Shown here one piece after another: positions 15,976-25,226 of a stretch of DNA of 64,000 nucleotides. The DNA comes from JAUWPO01 sp965603285. Lineage in GTDB: Bacteria > Chloroflexota > Anaerolineae > Anaerolineales > UBA4823. The notes below the pieces were generated by a model. The model saw only the letters and a list, made by a program, of their open reading frames with translations, was not told the DNA's origin and made no database searches. A program made the position numbers and the translations under genes. Where the stretch lies: assembly GCA_965603285.1 (NCBI GenBank), contig CBFDCK010000004.1, positions 8,621-72,620 of the forward strand, read 5' to 3'. Within the stretch, counting starts at the first letter, position 1; each line of letters opens with the position of its first letter.

Positions 15976-17417
15976 AACTTCCAAAAACACTAAGTGCGCG
16001 CCTGGTAATATCCCACCTGCTAGTAGCCCTGGTCAGCATCATCCTATTGGCTGGCTTCGCCGGCAGGACCATTTATCAGGCTTCCATTGCTGAGGCCGAA
16101 CACGCTCTGCAAGATTTGGCTTTTGCGGCCGGCAACGCTTTGGAACTCCCCATTCAGGAACTTCGAGCGGGAAGGGTAGATGCCAACTTTATCCAGGGTA
16201 TGTTGTTCCAGATGTTCGCTGATAACCCTGATATGAGCTTCACGGTGTATCAGCCCGATGGAACTCCACTTGTTGACAGCAGCGCATCTTTACCTCCCAA
16301 AGCCAATCGTAAGAACGCACCTGAAGTTTGGGGGTCCCTGCAGAGCGACACCGGAAGAGGGGTCGCTTTTCGCCAGAATTCGAGTGGTAAGCGAACTATG
16401 TACATGGCCGTATTAGTGCAGCGTGAGATCGAAGTTACGGCGATACTGCGTCTCGGATTGCCTATGGAACCCGCCCAGGCTGCCGCCCAACGCTCCATTG
16501 CACTCCTGCTGCTTGTTTCTGTAGTGATCGCCTCCGGAGTCAGCCTGTTCGGCTGGCTGTTGGCGAACAACATGGCGCGACCAATACAAGTCCTGACCAA
16601 AGCAGTCGAAAATATGGAGCAAGGCGATTTAGGAGTGCGGGTAGAACCTTCCGGAACATATGAAATGCACCGGTTAGCGGTTGCCTTCAACAAGATGGCA
16701 AGCCGCCTGCAATCCAATGTAAATGATCTGCGCGCTTTCGTCGCCAACGCCAGTCACGAACTGCGCACACCTCTAACTGTAGTCAAGCTGCGGGCTGAAT
16801 CCCTGCAAGACGGCGCGCTGGAAGATCCCGATGTGGCAGGTCGCTTCCTTGAAGAAATTGAATGTGAAGTGGATCGCTTGGTTCGTATGGTGAATGACAT
16901 GCTCGACCTCTCCCGTATGGAAGCGGGGATGGATGCCGACCAGCCCGTTTTGCTCGACTTGAGCACAATCGCATCGGAGGTATACGAGACATTTGAGATG
17001 CGTGCTGAACATGCTGATTTGACCCTGGAGTGTGATATTCAACCCGACTTAGCGCCTGTATTGGGTAGCGAGGATCAACTTCGACGTGTGCTCTACAATT
17101 TGCTGGATAACGCTATCAAGTACACCCCCAGCGGCGGAAGAGTAATCTTAATCATGCAACCCGGTCTTAAAGAAAAAACTGTGCGCATCGCGGTCCAGGA
17201 CAACGGGCCAGGCATAGCCTCAGAACATCTGCCTCATATATTCGAACGATTCTACCGCGTTGAAAAGTCGCCTGGAAGTTCCAGCGCTGTGCGAGGCAGC
17301 GGTTTAGGATTGGCGATTGCCAAATCGATTGTGGAAAGCCACGGGGGAGAAACCGGAGTAACCAGTCAGTTAGACACAGGTACAACTTTCTGGGCTGATT
17401 TACCAACTCAGGAGTAA
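15972..17417 (+). CDS. Sensor histidine kinase (HAMP, HisKA, HATPase), probable CTG start
   Basis: 481 residues if it starts at CTG 15972. In-frame sequence upstream of the first conventional start (TTG 16047) encodes 'LKLPKTLSARLVISHLL' followed by hydrophobic residues, the usual N-terminus of such kinases including the whole first membrane helix. CTG 15972 overlaps the regulator's stop as CTGA, and GAGGA lies 6 bases upstream. After a ~120-residue extracellular sensor comes the second helix, a HAMP domain, the phosphoacceptor His262 in 'ASHELRTPL', the N box 'LLDNAIKYTPSGG', 'DNGPGI' and 'GSGLGLAIAK'. All catalytic motifs are intact. The stimulus is unknown. An upstream start inside the regulator gene is impossible without another codon choice. 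Confidence 0.88.
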   Translation: MKLPKTLSARLVISHLLVALVSIILLAGFAGRTIYQASIAEAEHALQDLAFAAGNALELPIQELRAGRVDANFIQGMLFQMFADNPDMSFTVYQPDGTPLVDSSASLPPKANRKNAPEVWGSLQSDTGRGVAFRQNSSGKRTMYMAVLVQREIEVTAILRLGLPMEPAQAAAQRSIALLLLVSVVIASGVSLFGWLLANNMARPIQVLTKAVENMEQGDLGVRVEPSGTYEMHRLAVAFNKMASRLQSNVNDLRAFVANASHELRTPLTVVKLRAESLQDGALEDPDVAGRFLEEIECEVDRLVRMVNDMLDLSRMEAGMDADQPVLLDLSTIASEVYETFEMRAEHADLTLECDIQPDLAPVLGSEDQLRRVLYNLLDNAIKYTPSGGRVILIMQPGLKEKTVRIAVQDNGPGIASEHLPHIFERFYRVEKSPGSSSAVRGSGLGLAIAKSIVESHGGETGVTSQLDTGTTFWADLPTQE

Positions 17418-17535
17418 TTCCTTCCCTGCGCTACGGACCTGCTTACGGTCACACATCGTTCACGTCGAGGATTGACGCACAGCAATGCAAGCGAATCCGA
17501 TTTTCAAAGAGCTTTGACCAAATCACCAAATATTA

Positions 17536-18312
17536 TCATTTGCCCATCCACTCAGGTTTGCGCTTCTCGATGAACGCCGCCATGCCCTCTTTTTGATCAG
17601 CGGTGCTGAATAGAAAATAGAACGCCAGGCGTTCATCTGCCAAACCATCACTCAGGAAGGTATCAAGCGCTTTGTTGACCGTCTCCTTACCCAGGCGAAC
17701 AGCTAAGGGGGCTCGAGATGCGATCTCAGAGGCCAAATTCAGGGCTTCTTCCAGGTAACGCTCGACGGGGACAATCTTATTGACCAACCCAAATCTCAGC
17801 GCTTCCTCAGCACTCAAGGTACGGTTATTGAGAACCATCTCCATTGTGATCGCTTTTCCAACCGTCCTCGCCAGACGTTGAGTGCCCCCCGCTCCTGGGA
17901 TCACACCAATGTTGATCTCTGGTTGACCGAAGCGTGCCGTTTCAGAAGCCAGGACTATATCGCACGACATTGCCAGTTCGTTTCCGCCTCCCAAACAATA
18001 ACCGGACACCGCGGCAATGATTGGCTTGGTGACGCCTCGGATGCGATCAAATTGTGAAATACTGTCGCTCAAGAACATCTCCACAGCAGAGACATCCATC
18101 ATCTCTTTAATATCGGCACCGGCGGCAAAGGCACGTTCATTTCCGGTGATAACGACCGCTCCAATGTCCTCGTCAGCATCGAACTTGTCCAAGACATCCA
18201 TAAGTTCGGTTAACATTGTGCTGTTCAATGCATTCAGCGCCTTGGGGCGATTGAGGCGCACAAGACCAACACGGTCATGGATTTCGGTGAGGATTGAAGT
18301 GTATTTTGTCAC
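17536..18312 (-). CDS. Enoyl-CoA hydratase/isomerase (crotonase family)
   Basis: 258 residues, full family length. The oxyanion-hole segments are 'FAAGADIKEM' and 'GYCLGGGNELAMSCDI'; the two glutamates of a true hydratase are present as Glu112 and Glu132 ('PEINIGVIPGAGGTQRL'). The enzyme hydrates trans-2-enoyl-CoA in beta-oxidation or related CoA pathways. It is encoded alone, convergent with the histidine kinase gene, so the pathway is not given by its context. Confidence 0.93.
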   Translation of the reverse strand: MTKYTSILTEIHDRVGLVRLNRPKALNALNSTMLTELMDVLDKFDADEDIGAVVITGNERAFAAGADIKEMMDVSAVEMFLSDSISQFDRIRGVTKPIIAAVSGYCLGGGNELAMSCDIVLASETARFGQPEINIGVIPGAGGTQRLARTVGKAITMEMVLNNRTLSAEEALRFGLVNKIVPVERYLEEALNLASEIASRAPLAVRLGKETVNKALDTFLSDGLADERLAFYFLFSTADQKEGMAAFIEKRKPEWMGK

Positions 18313-18509
18313 AGGGCACTCCTTGTGGTCTGTAATATTGAATAAGATGAATTGTCATTCGGAACGGCTGAAAACTCCTTTCCGTGATAACGGAGTCTCT
18401 CGTTTTTATGGATTGCCATGAAGGGCATCAGGATCATGTTAGCTAAGTCTTTGTAAAATGGGAAAATAAAAACTTTAGGCAGTTGCCAGTCAGTTTTTAT
18501 TAATTGAGG

Positions 18510-18995
18510 TTATTCGCGGGTTTTGCCGATTTGACTTTGCATCTGGTGTAAATGATATTCTGCGTGTGCGAGGCTCCGTTCTACAAACCACTGCAATGTG
18601 CGCACACCTAAGCGGGGGTGTCTCCCGGTCCGGTTCCAGGCGTGGGTTGGTATCTTTCCCAGCAAGTTCAATTCTTGGGCACGAAGCTCCCCGTATTCCT
18701 CCATAATTGTCTCGAAAGGCTCGGCGGCATTATGGCGCTCACTTTCCCTAATCGAAACAGCATCGTTCGCCAGTGAAGGGAAATCCTCATTCCAAATGCG
18801 TTCGAAATACGGCAGGAAGACTTGCCTCTCTACATCCCGCAGGTGAGCTATCACCCTGTGTAGGCTCAAGCCTCTCTGGTCATCGGGCTTATTACCATCA
18901 TCAAGAGATATCTGAGTTATTAGCGCCTCGAAATCCGTTGCAATGTCGGCATATCGTTTTACCAAGCGCTTGCGGTATCCATTCAATTCTTCCAT
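18510..18995 (-). CDS. DinB-like four-helix protein
   Basis: 161 residues. His in 'HRVIAHLRDVERQ' and the paired His in 'LAHAEYHLHQM' are placed like the metal ligands of the DinB/YfiT superfamily of four-helix bundle proteins, whose members include thiol-dependent transferases (bacillithiol or mycothiol related) and many of unknown function. It is the third of three close minus-strand genes (EthD-like, M23 peptidase, this), 18 bases after the peptidase gene. Confidence 0.75.
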   Translation of the reverse strand: MEELNGYRKRLVKRYADIATDFEALITQISLDDGNKPDDQRGLSLHRVIAHLRDVERQVFLPYFERIWNEDFPSLANDAVSIRESERHNAAEPFETIMEEYGELRAQELNLLGKIPTHAWNRTGRHPRLGVRTLQWFVERSLAHAEYHLHQMQSQIGKTRE

Positions 18996-19013
18996 AAGCG
19001 ACCACCTAATATT

Positions 19014-19751
19014 CTAACCTTCACAGGAAGGAACCTCTCCTGTGTTGTGCCCAGCATTTAGCGGCAAGCCAAAATATGGGGTTGGGTCCAGGGTGTTCTC
19101 GATCTCCAACTCGTTTTTAAATCTTCCCTGACCATCATCTTTTACGATGGAAAAGTGGAGGTGAACCCCAACGGGATTACCTGGCGTACCCGAATAATTA
19201 CCCTGATAGCCCAAAAGGGTTCCGGCTTCAACATACACCTCTTGGATGCCTGGAGGAAAATCAGATACGATAAAGGATTCTCCCTCCGGACTCGCCATGT
19301 GAGTGTAGTACGTCCAGATCTGGTGACTAGGATTTATCGGATCATCAGGAATGCGAATGATGAGTGACGATTTCCAATCCGACATTCTGGTGAGATACCC
19401 AGGGTAAGCCGCCACGACCGGAGTGACATCACCTGGATTGCCGCTAAAAATATCGATTCCCTGGTGATGATGACCAATACGGAATGAATCGTCCCACAAA
19501 TAACCGATAAAACCTTCCGTAGGCATAATAAAGGGAGCATCTCCACAGCGCTCTCCCGCCTGAACCATCCATTCGGGATGTGAAAATGGGTCACGCAGCC
19601 AAGTGAAAACATGCACCGTCCGAAGAGTATTCGACCGAAATCCGCGGTAGATCAGGTAGCCTCCAAAAAAAATTGTGATGATCAATATCGTTATTAACAA
19701 ACCTAGCGTAGAACGGCGGGAGCGGAAATGATGATTTCTGTTTAGATTCAC
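19014..19751 (-). CDS. M23-family metallopeptidase, membrane-anchored
   Basis: 245 residues. A basic N-terminus and one membrane helix (about 15-36) place the domain outside the membrane. The zinc site is recognisable: 'HHHQGID' (HxxxD), 'YYTHMA', and 'GVHLHFSI' (HxH). The family cuts peptide cross-links in peptidoglycan or is a catalytically altered regulator; all ligands are present, so activity is likely. Length is small for the family, with no coiled coil or LysM. The gene begins 7 bases after its upstream neighbour. Confidence 0.85.
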   Translation of the reverse strand: MNLNRNHHFRSRRSTLGLLITILIITIFFGGYLIYRGFRSNTLRTVHVFTWLRDPFSHPEWMVQAGERCGDAPFIMPTEGFIGYLWDDSFRIGHHHQGIDIFSGNPGDVTPVVAAYPGYLTRMSDWKSSLIIRIPDDPINPSHQIWTYYTHMASPEGESFIVSDFPPGIQEVYVEAGTLLGYQGNYSGTPGNPVGVHLHFSIVKDDGQGRFKNELEIENTLDPTPYFGLPLNAGHNTGEVPSCEG

Positions 19752-19758
19752 TGTTAAT

Positions 19759-20088
19759 CTACCAATATTTACGGATGTTTTTTAGATCATCTTCTTTATG
19801 ATCTGCGAAAAAGAGTGAGAAGCGCCCGGCGGTCATCTGCTGCAGCAATCTGCCTGCTTCGCGGCCTTGAGGTGAAGCCATGGCCCTCTCGAGGTCCTGC
19901 TGAGAATCAAAATATAATTCATGCATTTGAGCATACGAGATATCACCGAACAAGAACCGCTCTACTCGACCGGTGGCCTCACGGCGCAGTCCGGGCATTC
20001 TTTCCGCATGGTGGAGAAACTCGGGCCAGTTTTCCTCGAAAGTCTCCCAATCGTCCAACGGTTCGATCAGGATTACAAGCTTGTACAT
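19759..20088 (-). CDS. EthD-like / dimeric alpha-beta barrel protein
   Basis: 109 residues: 'YKLVILIEPLDDWETFEENWPEF' region, a central 'MHELYFDSQQDLERAMASPQGREA' helix typical of the EthD and related dimeric ferredoxin-like families, and 'FSLFFADHKED' at the end. Such proteins bind or degrade small aromatic or quinone-like molecules, but no active site can be named. It is the first gene of a three-gene minus-strand run. Confidence 0.7.
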   Translation of the reverse strand: MYKLVILIEPLDDWETFEENWPEFLHHAERMPGLRREATGRVERFLFGDISYAQMHELYFDSQQDLERAMASPQGREAGRLLQQMTAGRFSLFFADHKEDDLKNIRKYW

Positions 20089-20182
20089 GTGTTTACGCTC
20101 CCAATCTCATTATACACTTAGGTGAAATTATGTTTGCGTTATACGGTTTAATGGTATTATTGTCTACAAGGAACAGAATTAA

Positions 20183-20563
20183 ATGGAAGAAAAAATCACG
20201 ATTATCGAAGGACCTCCACCCACATTCGAAGCTGTAAGTGAGGATTGGGTCATGGGTCTTAACGAGAGCCCAACTTTGGCAGATGTCGCCCTCACTCGCC
20301 TTCGTACATTTAACGGACCATCCCTCGTCGAACGGTGTTACCGAGCCTGGACAAACCAAGAGACGATTCGCCTCGAGTTTCGGGGGCAGGACGGGCTTAA
20401 ATACGACGCACCCATCCTGGCATCTCGGGCGCTGGATGTCGAGGACGGGCAATTACTGTTGCTTTGGGTGCGTTTGGACAAAGAAGGCGTTGAACTGGAA
20501 GTCGGTTACGATGACGATTTAGGAGACGATACCGACAATGACTTCGGTTCTACCGAACTATAA
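20183..20563 (+). CDS. Conserved hypothetical protein, 126 aa, acidic C-terminus
   Basis: ATG at 20183 with AAGGAA about 9 bases upstream. The protein is soluble, without cysteine clusters except one Cys in 'ERCYRAWTNQ'. Alternating hydrophobic and charged residues ('TIRLEFRG', 'QLLLLWVRLD', 'GVELEVGY') indicate beta strands. The final 20 residues are strongly acidic. A clear terminator follows 28 bases after the stop, so it is a single-gene transcript. I do not recognise a family. Confidence 0.65.
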   Translation: MEEKITIIEGPPPTFEAVSEDWVMGLNESPTLADVALTRLRTFNGPSLVERCYRAWTNQETIRLEFRGQDGLKYDAPILASRALDVEDGQLLLLWVRLDKEGVELEVGYDDDLGDDTDNDFGSTEL

Positions 20564-20590
20564 CTGAGTAAAGCCTCTACTCAACATTTT

Positions 20591-20619
20591 AAACCCGGGC
20601 GTGCCCGGGTTTTTTTTTA
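20591..20619 (+). terminator. Rho-independent terminator
   Basis: AAACCCGGGC and GCCCGGGTTT form a GC-rich stem with a minimal loop (CGTG), followed by a run of T. It terminates the 126-residue hypothetical gene. Confidence 0.93.
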
Positions 20620-20797
20620 TACAGCCAGTATGAGCTACATTCATGAGGGACTCCTGGATTATTGATAATCAACACAACATTCTGGTTCAATTATATAGAA
20701 TTGCGACATAATAGATAGGCATTGTCGGGCTGCGCACAAGTACCCTAATGGATCGAAAAAGAGACGCTTAGAGTTGCAACCATGGAATTGGATTCTG

Positions 20798-21610
20798 TCA
20801 GCGCGTGTTCAGGATAATTGCCGTTGCTGCCAATAGACCGAACAACAAACAGACGCTCAAACCAGCCCGCCATACTTCGCCGTGGTGTCGTTCGTCAACT
20901 AAGGTGTGGTAAGGATAAACACCTTCAACCCGTAATACAGGACCTGCGTACCAGGCAAAGAGGGTTCCTCCGACTAATCCGCCCACGTGTCCCCAGTTAT
21001 CAATACCCGGCGAAAGCCCAATGACCAGGTTTATTCCTGCAATAACTAAAATATTGATCAAAGCCCTCTGACCAACGGCCCCATAGATTTTTCTATTCTG
21101 GTATAAAAATACACCTTCAGCTCCTAATAAACCAAAAATTGCTGTTGACGATCCAAGTGACGGCGAGTTTGTGAATAGAAACGAAAAAACATTGCCGGCA
21201 AACCCCGACAGAAGAAAAAGGGCAAGAAAACGAGCGTGTCCGTAATTACGCTCAAGACCAGGTCCAAAGATGTACAGCGCATACATGTTAAAACCAAGGT
21301 GTAAAATCGACCCGTGCAAGAACATGGGCGTTATCAGACGCCAGAGTTGGCCTCCCAATATTAATTCATTGACTTTCATCCCTGCCATAGCAGGCAAGTC
21401 CGCACCATTCAATAGAGCCAGGCTCGCCTGTTGTAATAAGAACACCAAAACGGTGATTCCCATCAAGGTGTAAACAACAATAGGCACATCACTTGTCAGC
21501 TTAATTCGCATCCGGCGACCAGAAGGTAATTTATTTGAGACAAAATTCTTGTTCGGTTCTTGATAAGAATTCGAGGCTTTATTGCCCGGAGGAGATGATT
21601 CTATTTTCAC
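20798..21610 (-). CDS. Rhomboid-family intramembrane serine protease
   Basis: 270 residues with a hydrophilic N-terminal 40 residues and six membrane helices. Catalytic Ser155 is in 'LGSSTAIFG' (GxSxxxFG-type) and His208 in 'NWGHVGGLVGG', on the expected later helix. 'HLGFNMYALYIFGPGLER' is the conserved loop-helix region. Rhomboids cleave membrane proteins within or near the bilayer; the substrate is unknown. Its start overlaps the gmk stop by 4 bases, so the pair is translationally coupled. Confidence 0.92.
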   Translation of the reverse strand: MKIESSPPGNKASNSYQEPNKNFVSNKLPSGRRMRIKLTSDVPIVVYTLMGITVLVFLLQQASLALLNGADLPAMAGMKVNELILGGQLWRLITPMFLHGSILHLGFNMYALYIFGPGLERNYGHARFLALFLLSGFAGNVFSFLFTNSPSLGSSTAIFGLLGAEGVFLYQNRKIYGAVGQRALINILVIAGINLVIGLSPGIDNWGHVGGLVGGTLFAWYAGPVLRVEGVYPYHTLVDERHHGEVWRAGLSVCLLFGLLAATAIILNTR

Positions 21611-22245
21611 AAGCTCACCTTTCTCGGGTGCACTCGGGAGTGCTCTGAATGTACAATTGCCAGTATCATGTCTACGGTTTCATCTAGTTGGAATTCCCGG
21701 TTTACAACCGTATAGTCAAACTCTTCAACGCGCTCCAATTCCTTACGAGCAGTCGCGATCCTTAGATTCAGTCCCTCAGGAGTCTCGCTCTTGCGAGCTT
21801 TTAAGCGGTTTATCATTTCCAATTCATCCTGAGTTGTCAGAAAAAGCAACAGCGCGTCCGGGCACAAATCGCGAATTGTGGCTGCCCCTTGTACATCAAC
21901 CCGCATGACTACATCCTCACCGCTGGCAAGCGCCCGGCGTACTTGCTCCTTTGGGATTCCTTTGTAATCGCTATAAACGATGGCGTATTCCAGCAATTCG
22001 TCATTTTCAATCATTTCAGCGAACTCATCGTGCGAAACAAAAAAATAATCCTTGCCATGTTGTTCGCTTTCACGAGGCGGACGCGTCGTTGCGGTGACCA
22101 CGAAACGTAAAGGCAGATTGCGCTCTTTCATACGTAGAATCACCGAGTCCTTCCCCACTCCAGATGGTCCAGAAATAACGATTAGCAAGGGTTCTCCTCG
22201 TCCTTCAATTGCATATGGATCTGTCACAATCACCTCTTTTAACAA
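21607..22245 (-). CDS. gmk: Guanylate kinase
   Basis: 212 residues. The P-loop is 'ISGPSGVGKDS', followed by 'TATTRPPRESEQHGKDYFFV' with the GMP-binding Arg and Tyr residues, and 'RVDVQGAATIR'. It phosphorylates GMP to GDP. An N-terminal extension of about 20 residues precedes the domain. It is the first gene of a pair with the rhomboid protease. Confidence 0.96.
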   Translation of the reverse strand: MLKEVIVTDPYAIEGRGEPLLIVISGPSGVGKDSVILRMKERNLPLRFVVTATTRPPRESEQHGKDYFFVSHDEFAEMIENDELLEYAIVYSDYKGIPKEQVRRALASGEDVVMRVDVQGAATIRDLCPDALLLFLTTQDELEMINRLKARKSETPEGLNLRIATARKELERVEEFDYTVVNREFQLDETVDMILAIVHSEHSRVHPRKVSL

Positions 22246-22487
22246 TTATAGGTATTTTCTGTTATATTAACCAAAACGGCTCAATGTTCAAGGTCCGCAA
22301 CAATTAATAAACAAACCCCATTTTACAGGTACTCGTCCTTTGATTATAATTTAGGTTTGAAGGATATCACATGAACTATCCGTTAAAGAAAAACTCTGTT
22401 CGTCTGATTCTCAATCATCTCAAGATACAAATACGACTAGATTGAATTTAAATCTTACAGCATCTTAATTCGCACTGGAGATAACAA

Positions 22488-22892
22488 ATGCCCAATTACC
22501 AATATGTATGTATAGAATGCCGAAAGCGGTTCGAAGTCTATTTAACGTATGATGAATATGGGGCGCATCCCATAGATTGCCCCAATTGCAGCAGCAAAAA
22601 CGTGCAAAGGCTTATCGTACGAGTGAGATTCGCCCGCTCGGAAGAAAGCCGCCTAGAAGACTTGGCTGATCCCAGTGCTCTATCAGGACTAGAAGATGAT
22701 CCGCGCGCCATGGGACAAATGATGCGCAAAATGAGCCGCGAAATGGGAGAGGATATGGGGCCAGAATTTGATGAAGTAATCGATCGACTGGAATCCGGAC
22801 AGTCACCGGAAGAGATTGAGGAAGCCGTTCCAGACTTGGGAGGTGAGGCTGGTGGTATGGGGGGAGATGCCATGAATGGTCTTGGTTTTTAA
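22488..22892 (+). CDS. FmdB-family zinc ribbon protein
   Basis: 134 residues. The N-terminus 'MPNYQYVCIECRKRFEVY' and 'IDCPNCSSKNVQRL' give two CxxC pairs that bind zinc. The remainder is acidic, Met/Gly-rich and low-complexity. The family (FmdB, once linked to formamidase regulation) is a putative nucleic-acid-binding regulator; function here is unknown. Its stop codon overlaps that of the convergent tmk gene: the four bases TTAA at 22889-22892 contain both stops. Confidence 0.88.
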   Translation: MPNYQYVCIECRKRFEVYLTYDEYGAHPIDCPNCSSKNVQRLIVRVRFARSEESRLEDLADPSALSGLEDDPRAMGQMMRKMSREMGEDMGPEFDEVIDRLESGQSPEEIEEAVPDLGGEAGGMGGDAMNGLGF

Positions 22893-23509
22893 CCGCGATT
22901 TACCAACCGCTCCAGGACAAACTTCCGGATATCCGCCTGTACCCTTTCAGGCGGCTGTCCGGCGTCGATAACCACCCAACGCTGAGGTTCCTGGCGAACT
23001 AATTCGTGATAACCTTGACGCACACGCTGATGAAAATCAAGGTCATAAGCATCCAAGCGGTTCCATTCCCCGCCTCTTGCACGCCGCCGCAGCCCCTCTT
23101 CGACATCCACGTCAAGAAGCAGACTCAAGTCTGGTGTTAATCCTCTCGTTGCAAAATCAATCAAAGCCGCCAACTTTTTAAGATTTAACTGGTGACCGTA
23201 ACCCTGATAGGCTAAAGTCGAATCAGCATAACGGTCACACAAAATGATTCCCCCACTTTTTAGATGTGGAACGATGACCTGTTCTACCAACTGGGCTCGT
23301 GAGGCTTGATAGAGTAATATCTCCGTGTGCGGGTGCATTTCCGTATTGTTCAGGTCATGCAGGACATCACGAATTTGATCGCCAATCGACGTACCCCCTG
23401 GTTCACGCGTCGTCAGAACCGGGTAACCTTTATCTTTGAGATAATCGGCGAAGATGGCAAGTTGGTAGGTTTTACCGCTTCCGTCGGGTCCTTCAAATGT
23501 TATGAACAT
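22889..23509 (-). CDS. tmk: Thymidylate kinase
   Basis: 206 residues. The P-loop is 'FEGPDGSGKT', the DR motif is 'LCDRYADSTLAYQG', and the TREPGG motif is 'LTTREPGGTSIGD'. It phosphorylates dTMP to dTDP for DNA synthesis. It ends the minus-strand series pdxS-pdxT-GNAT-like-R3H ATPase-tmk. Confidence 0.96.
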   Translation of the reverse strand: MFITFEGPDGSGKTYQLAIFADYLKDKGYPVLTTREPGGTSIGDQIRDVLHDLNNTEMHPHTEILLYQASRAQLVEQVIVPHLKSGGIILCDRYADSTLAYQGYGHQLNLKKLAALIDFATRGLTPDLSLLLDVDVEEGLRRRARGGEWNRLDAYDLDFHQRVRQGYHELVRQEPQRWVVIDAGQPPERVQADIRKFVLERLVNRG

Positions 23510-23600
23510 TAACAGTTTTATTGATTTTCAATCGTTTTCGTATGGTAAGCACGAATGGAGTGTCCATATTACAAATAACCTTATAAAGGTTCCGCAAGGA

Positions 23601-25220
23601 CTACCTGAAGATGCGCACGCGTCTGTTTGGGTCTTTTCCATAAGAGTGCGATACAAGATTAGCATCCCGTGCCATCTGGTGCTGTAAGCGCCGGATGGTG
23701 GATTTAGCCGGCTGCAACTCCACCCAACGTTCCCCATTTATCACAGCATTTATTGCAGCGCGGGTTTCGTGAAGAACCACGTCTCGACCGGAATCATCAC
23801 TAAAATCGGAGATTAAGTTGAATAAATCGCTAAGAAACTTCTGCATTTGGTTAATTGTATTGGCACGCAGCACATAAATCGGCATGTTGCGTTTCTCAGC
23901 ATCCATAACTGGGCGCTGCCGCTTGCGGTAATGAGAACGTAATGTCACCAATACGTCGGCCTCTCCAAATTCGTTTACAACTACGGCTGGAACTCTAAGG
24001 TGTTTAATCGCTTGCATCAAGCGGTTTCGCGCGACACCATATGGATATATTCGTATCGTGCGCAACATTGACTTATCCCCGCCATCTATACTCTTGTCTC
24101 TTTTGCTACCATGTTCCTGTACCGGATCTCGCTTCCTCCCCTGCGGTAAACCGCTTGTCTGGAAATCTTCATCCTGCTGCCTGCGAAAACTTTGCTGCGA
24201 ACGTCCTAACCTGTTGACCGATGAAGTTGCTTTCTCTATGCGAATCTCACCGTCTATTCGTGAGCGGACTTCTGGTGGTAAGGGATAACCACGCAGCAGC
24301 GCATCAACGGCAGCAGCGACATCCGAATGCACCGCCAACCGGTCACGGCTCTGAATTTCGATCAACACATCAAATGTAGGGGGCGAGCGACGCTCCAGGA
24401 CCGTTTTCTGCGTCCCACGACGACGGGCTTCTTCATCTGATAAAGTAACCGATTCGATCCCACCCACAAGATCAGATAATGTTGGGTTCAGCAGTAAATT
24501 GTCCACAGTGTTACCGTGGGCAGTGCCAATCAATTGAACACCACGCTCGGCAATTGTTCGTGCTGCTGTGGCTTCCAATTCTCGCCCAATTTCATCAATG
24601 ACGATCACCTCTGGGTTGTGATTCTCGACAGCTTCGATCATCACTTCATGCTGCTGGGAAGGCGTCGACACTTGCATACGACGAGCCCGTCCAACCGCCG
24701 GATGTGGAACATCACCGTCACCGCCGATCTCATTCGACGTATCTACAATCACAACCCTCTTTTTCTCCGCCAATATTCGCGCCGCTTCACGCAGCATGGT
24801 CGTTTTTCCTACTCCGGGACGCCCCAGGAGCAGCAAGCTTTTGCCTCCCTCGATCAAATCGTTTATGATGTCGGTGGTACCATAAACCGCCCGCCCCACC
24901 CTGCTGGTCAAACCAACGATATGACCGCGCCGGTTCCTGATTGCAGAAACGCGGTGCAGGGTACGCTCTATACCAGCACGGTTGTCGGAATCAAAGTCAC
25001 CAATCCTTTCTACGACATAATTAATATCGGCGTGTGCGACCTCAGATTTGCTTAGCTCTACTTCCTTGTCGACGAAGCGTGCGGTAGGCAATCGTCCCAG
25101 GTCCATGACAATCTCCAATAGATTGTCACTGTTATTGGCTTCTTCCACCGCCTGATTGATATCGGGAGATAGTACTGCAAGTAAAGCCTGTAAATCATCC
25201 GTTATGTTAATTTGGTCCAT
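23601..25220 (-). CDS. SpoIIIAA/Ycf45-type AAA ATPase with C-terminal R3H domain
   Basis: 539 residues. The N-terminal ATPase domain has Walker A 'LLGRPGVGKTTML' (about residue 137) and Walker B 'VIVIDEIGRELEA', with 'LIGTAHGNTVDNLL' as a sensor region. A charged, probably disordered linker (about 340-385) leads to a second basic domain and a final R3H single-stranded nucleic-acid-binding module ('STIRRLQHQMAR...SHSYG'). The architecture is like chloroplast Ycf45 and cyanobacterial/Chloroflexota homologues. Its cellular role is not established; a link with RNA or single-stranded DNA handling is inferred. It starts 6 bases after the GNAT-like gene. Confidence 0.88.
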   Translation of the reverse strand: MDQINITDDLQALLAVLSPDINQAVEEANNSDNLLEIVMDLGRLPTARFVDKEVELSKSEVAHADINYVVERIGDFDSDNRAGIERTLHRVSAIRNRRGHIVGLTSRVGRAVYGTTDIINDLIEGGKSLLLLGRPGVGKTTMLREAARILAEKKRVVIVDTSNEIGGDGDVPHPAVGRARRMQVSTPSQQHEVMIEAVENHNPEVIVIDEIGRELEATAARTIAERGVQLIGTAHGNTVDNLLLNPTLSDLVGGIESVTLSDEEARRRGTQKTVLERRSPPTFDVLIEIQSRDRLAVHSDVAAAVDALLRGYPLPPEVRSRIDGEIRIEKATSSVNRLGRSQQSFRRQQDEDFQTSGLPQGRKRDPVQEHGSKRDKSIDGGDKSMLRTIRIYPYGVARNRLMQAIKHLRVPAVVVNEFGEADVLVTLRSHYRKRQRPVMDAEKRNMPIYVLRANTINQMQKFLSDLFNLISDFSDDSGRDVVLHETRAAINAVINGERWVELQPAKSTIRRLQHQMARDANLVSHSYGKDPNRRVRIFR

Positions 25221-25226
25221 AAGTCA

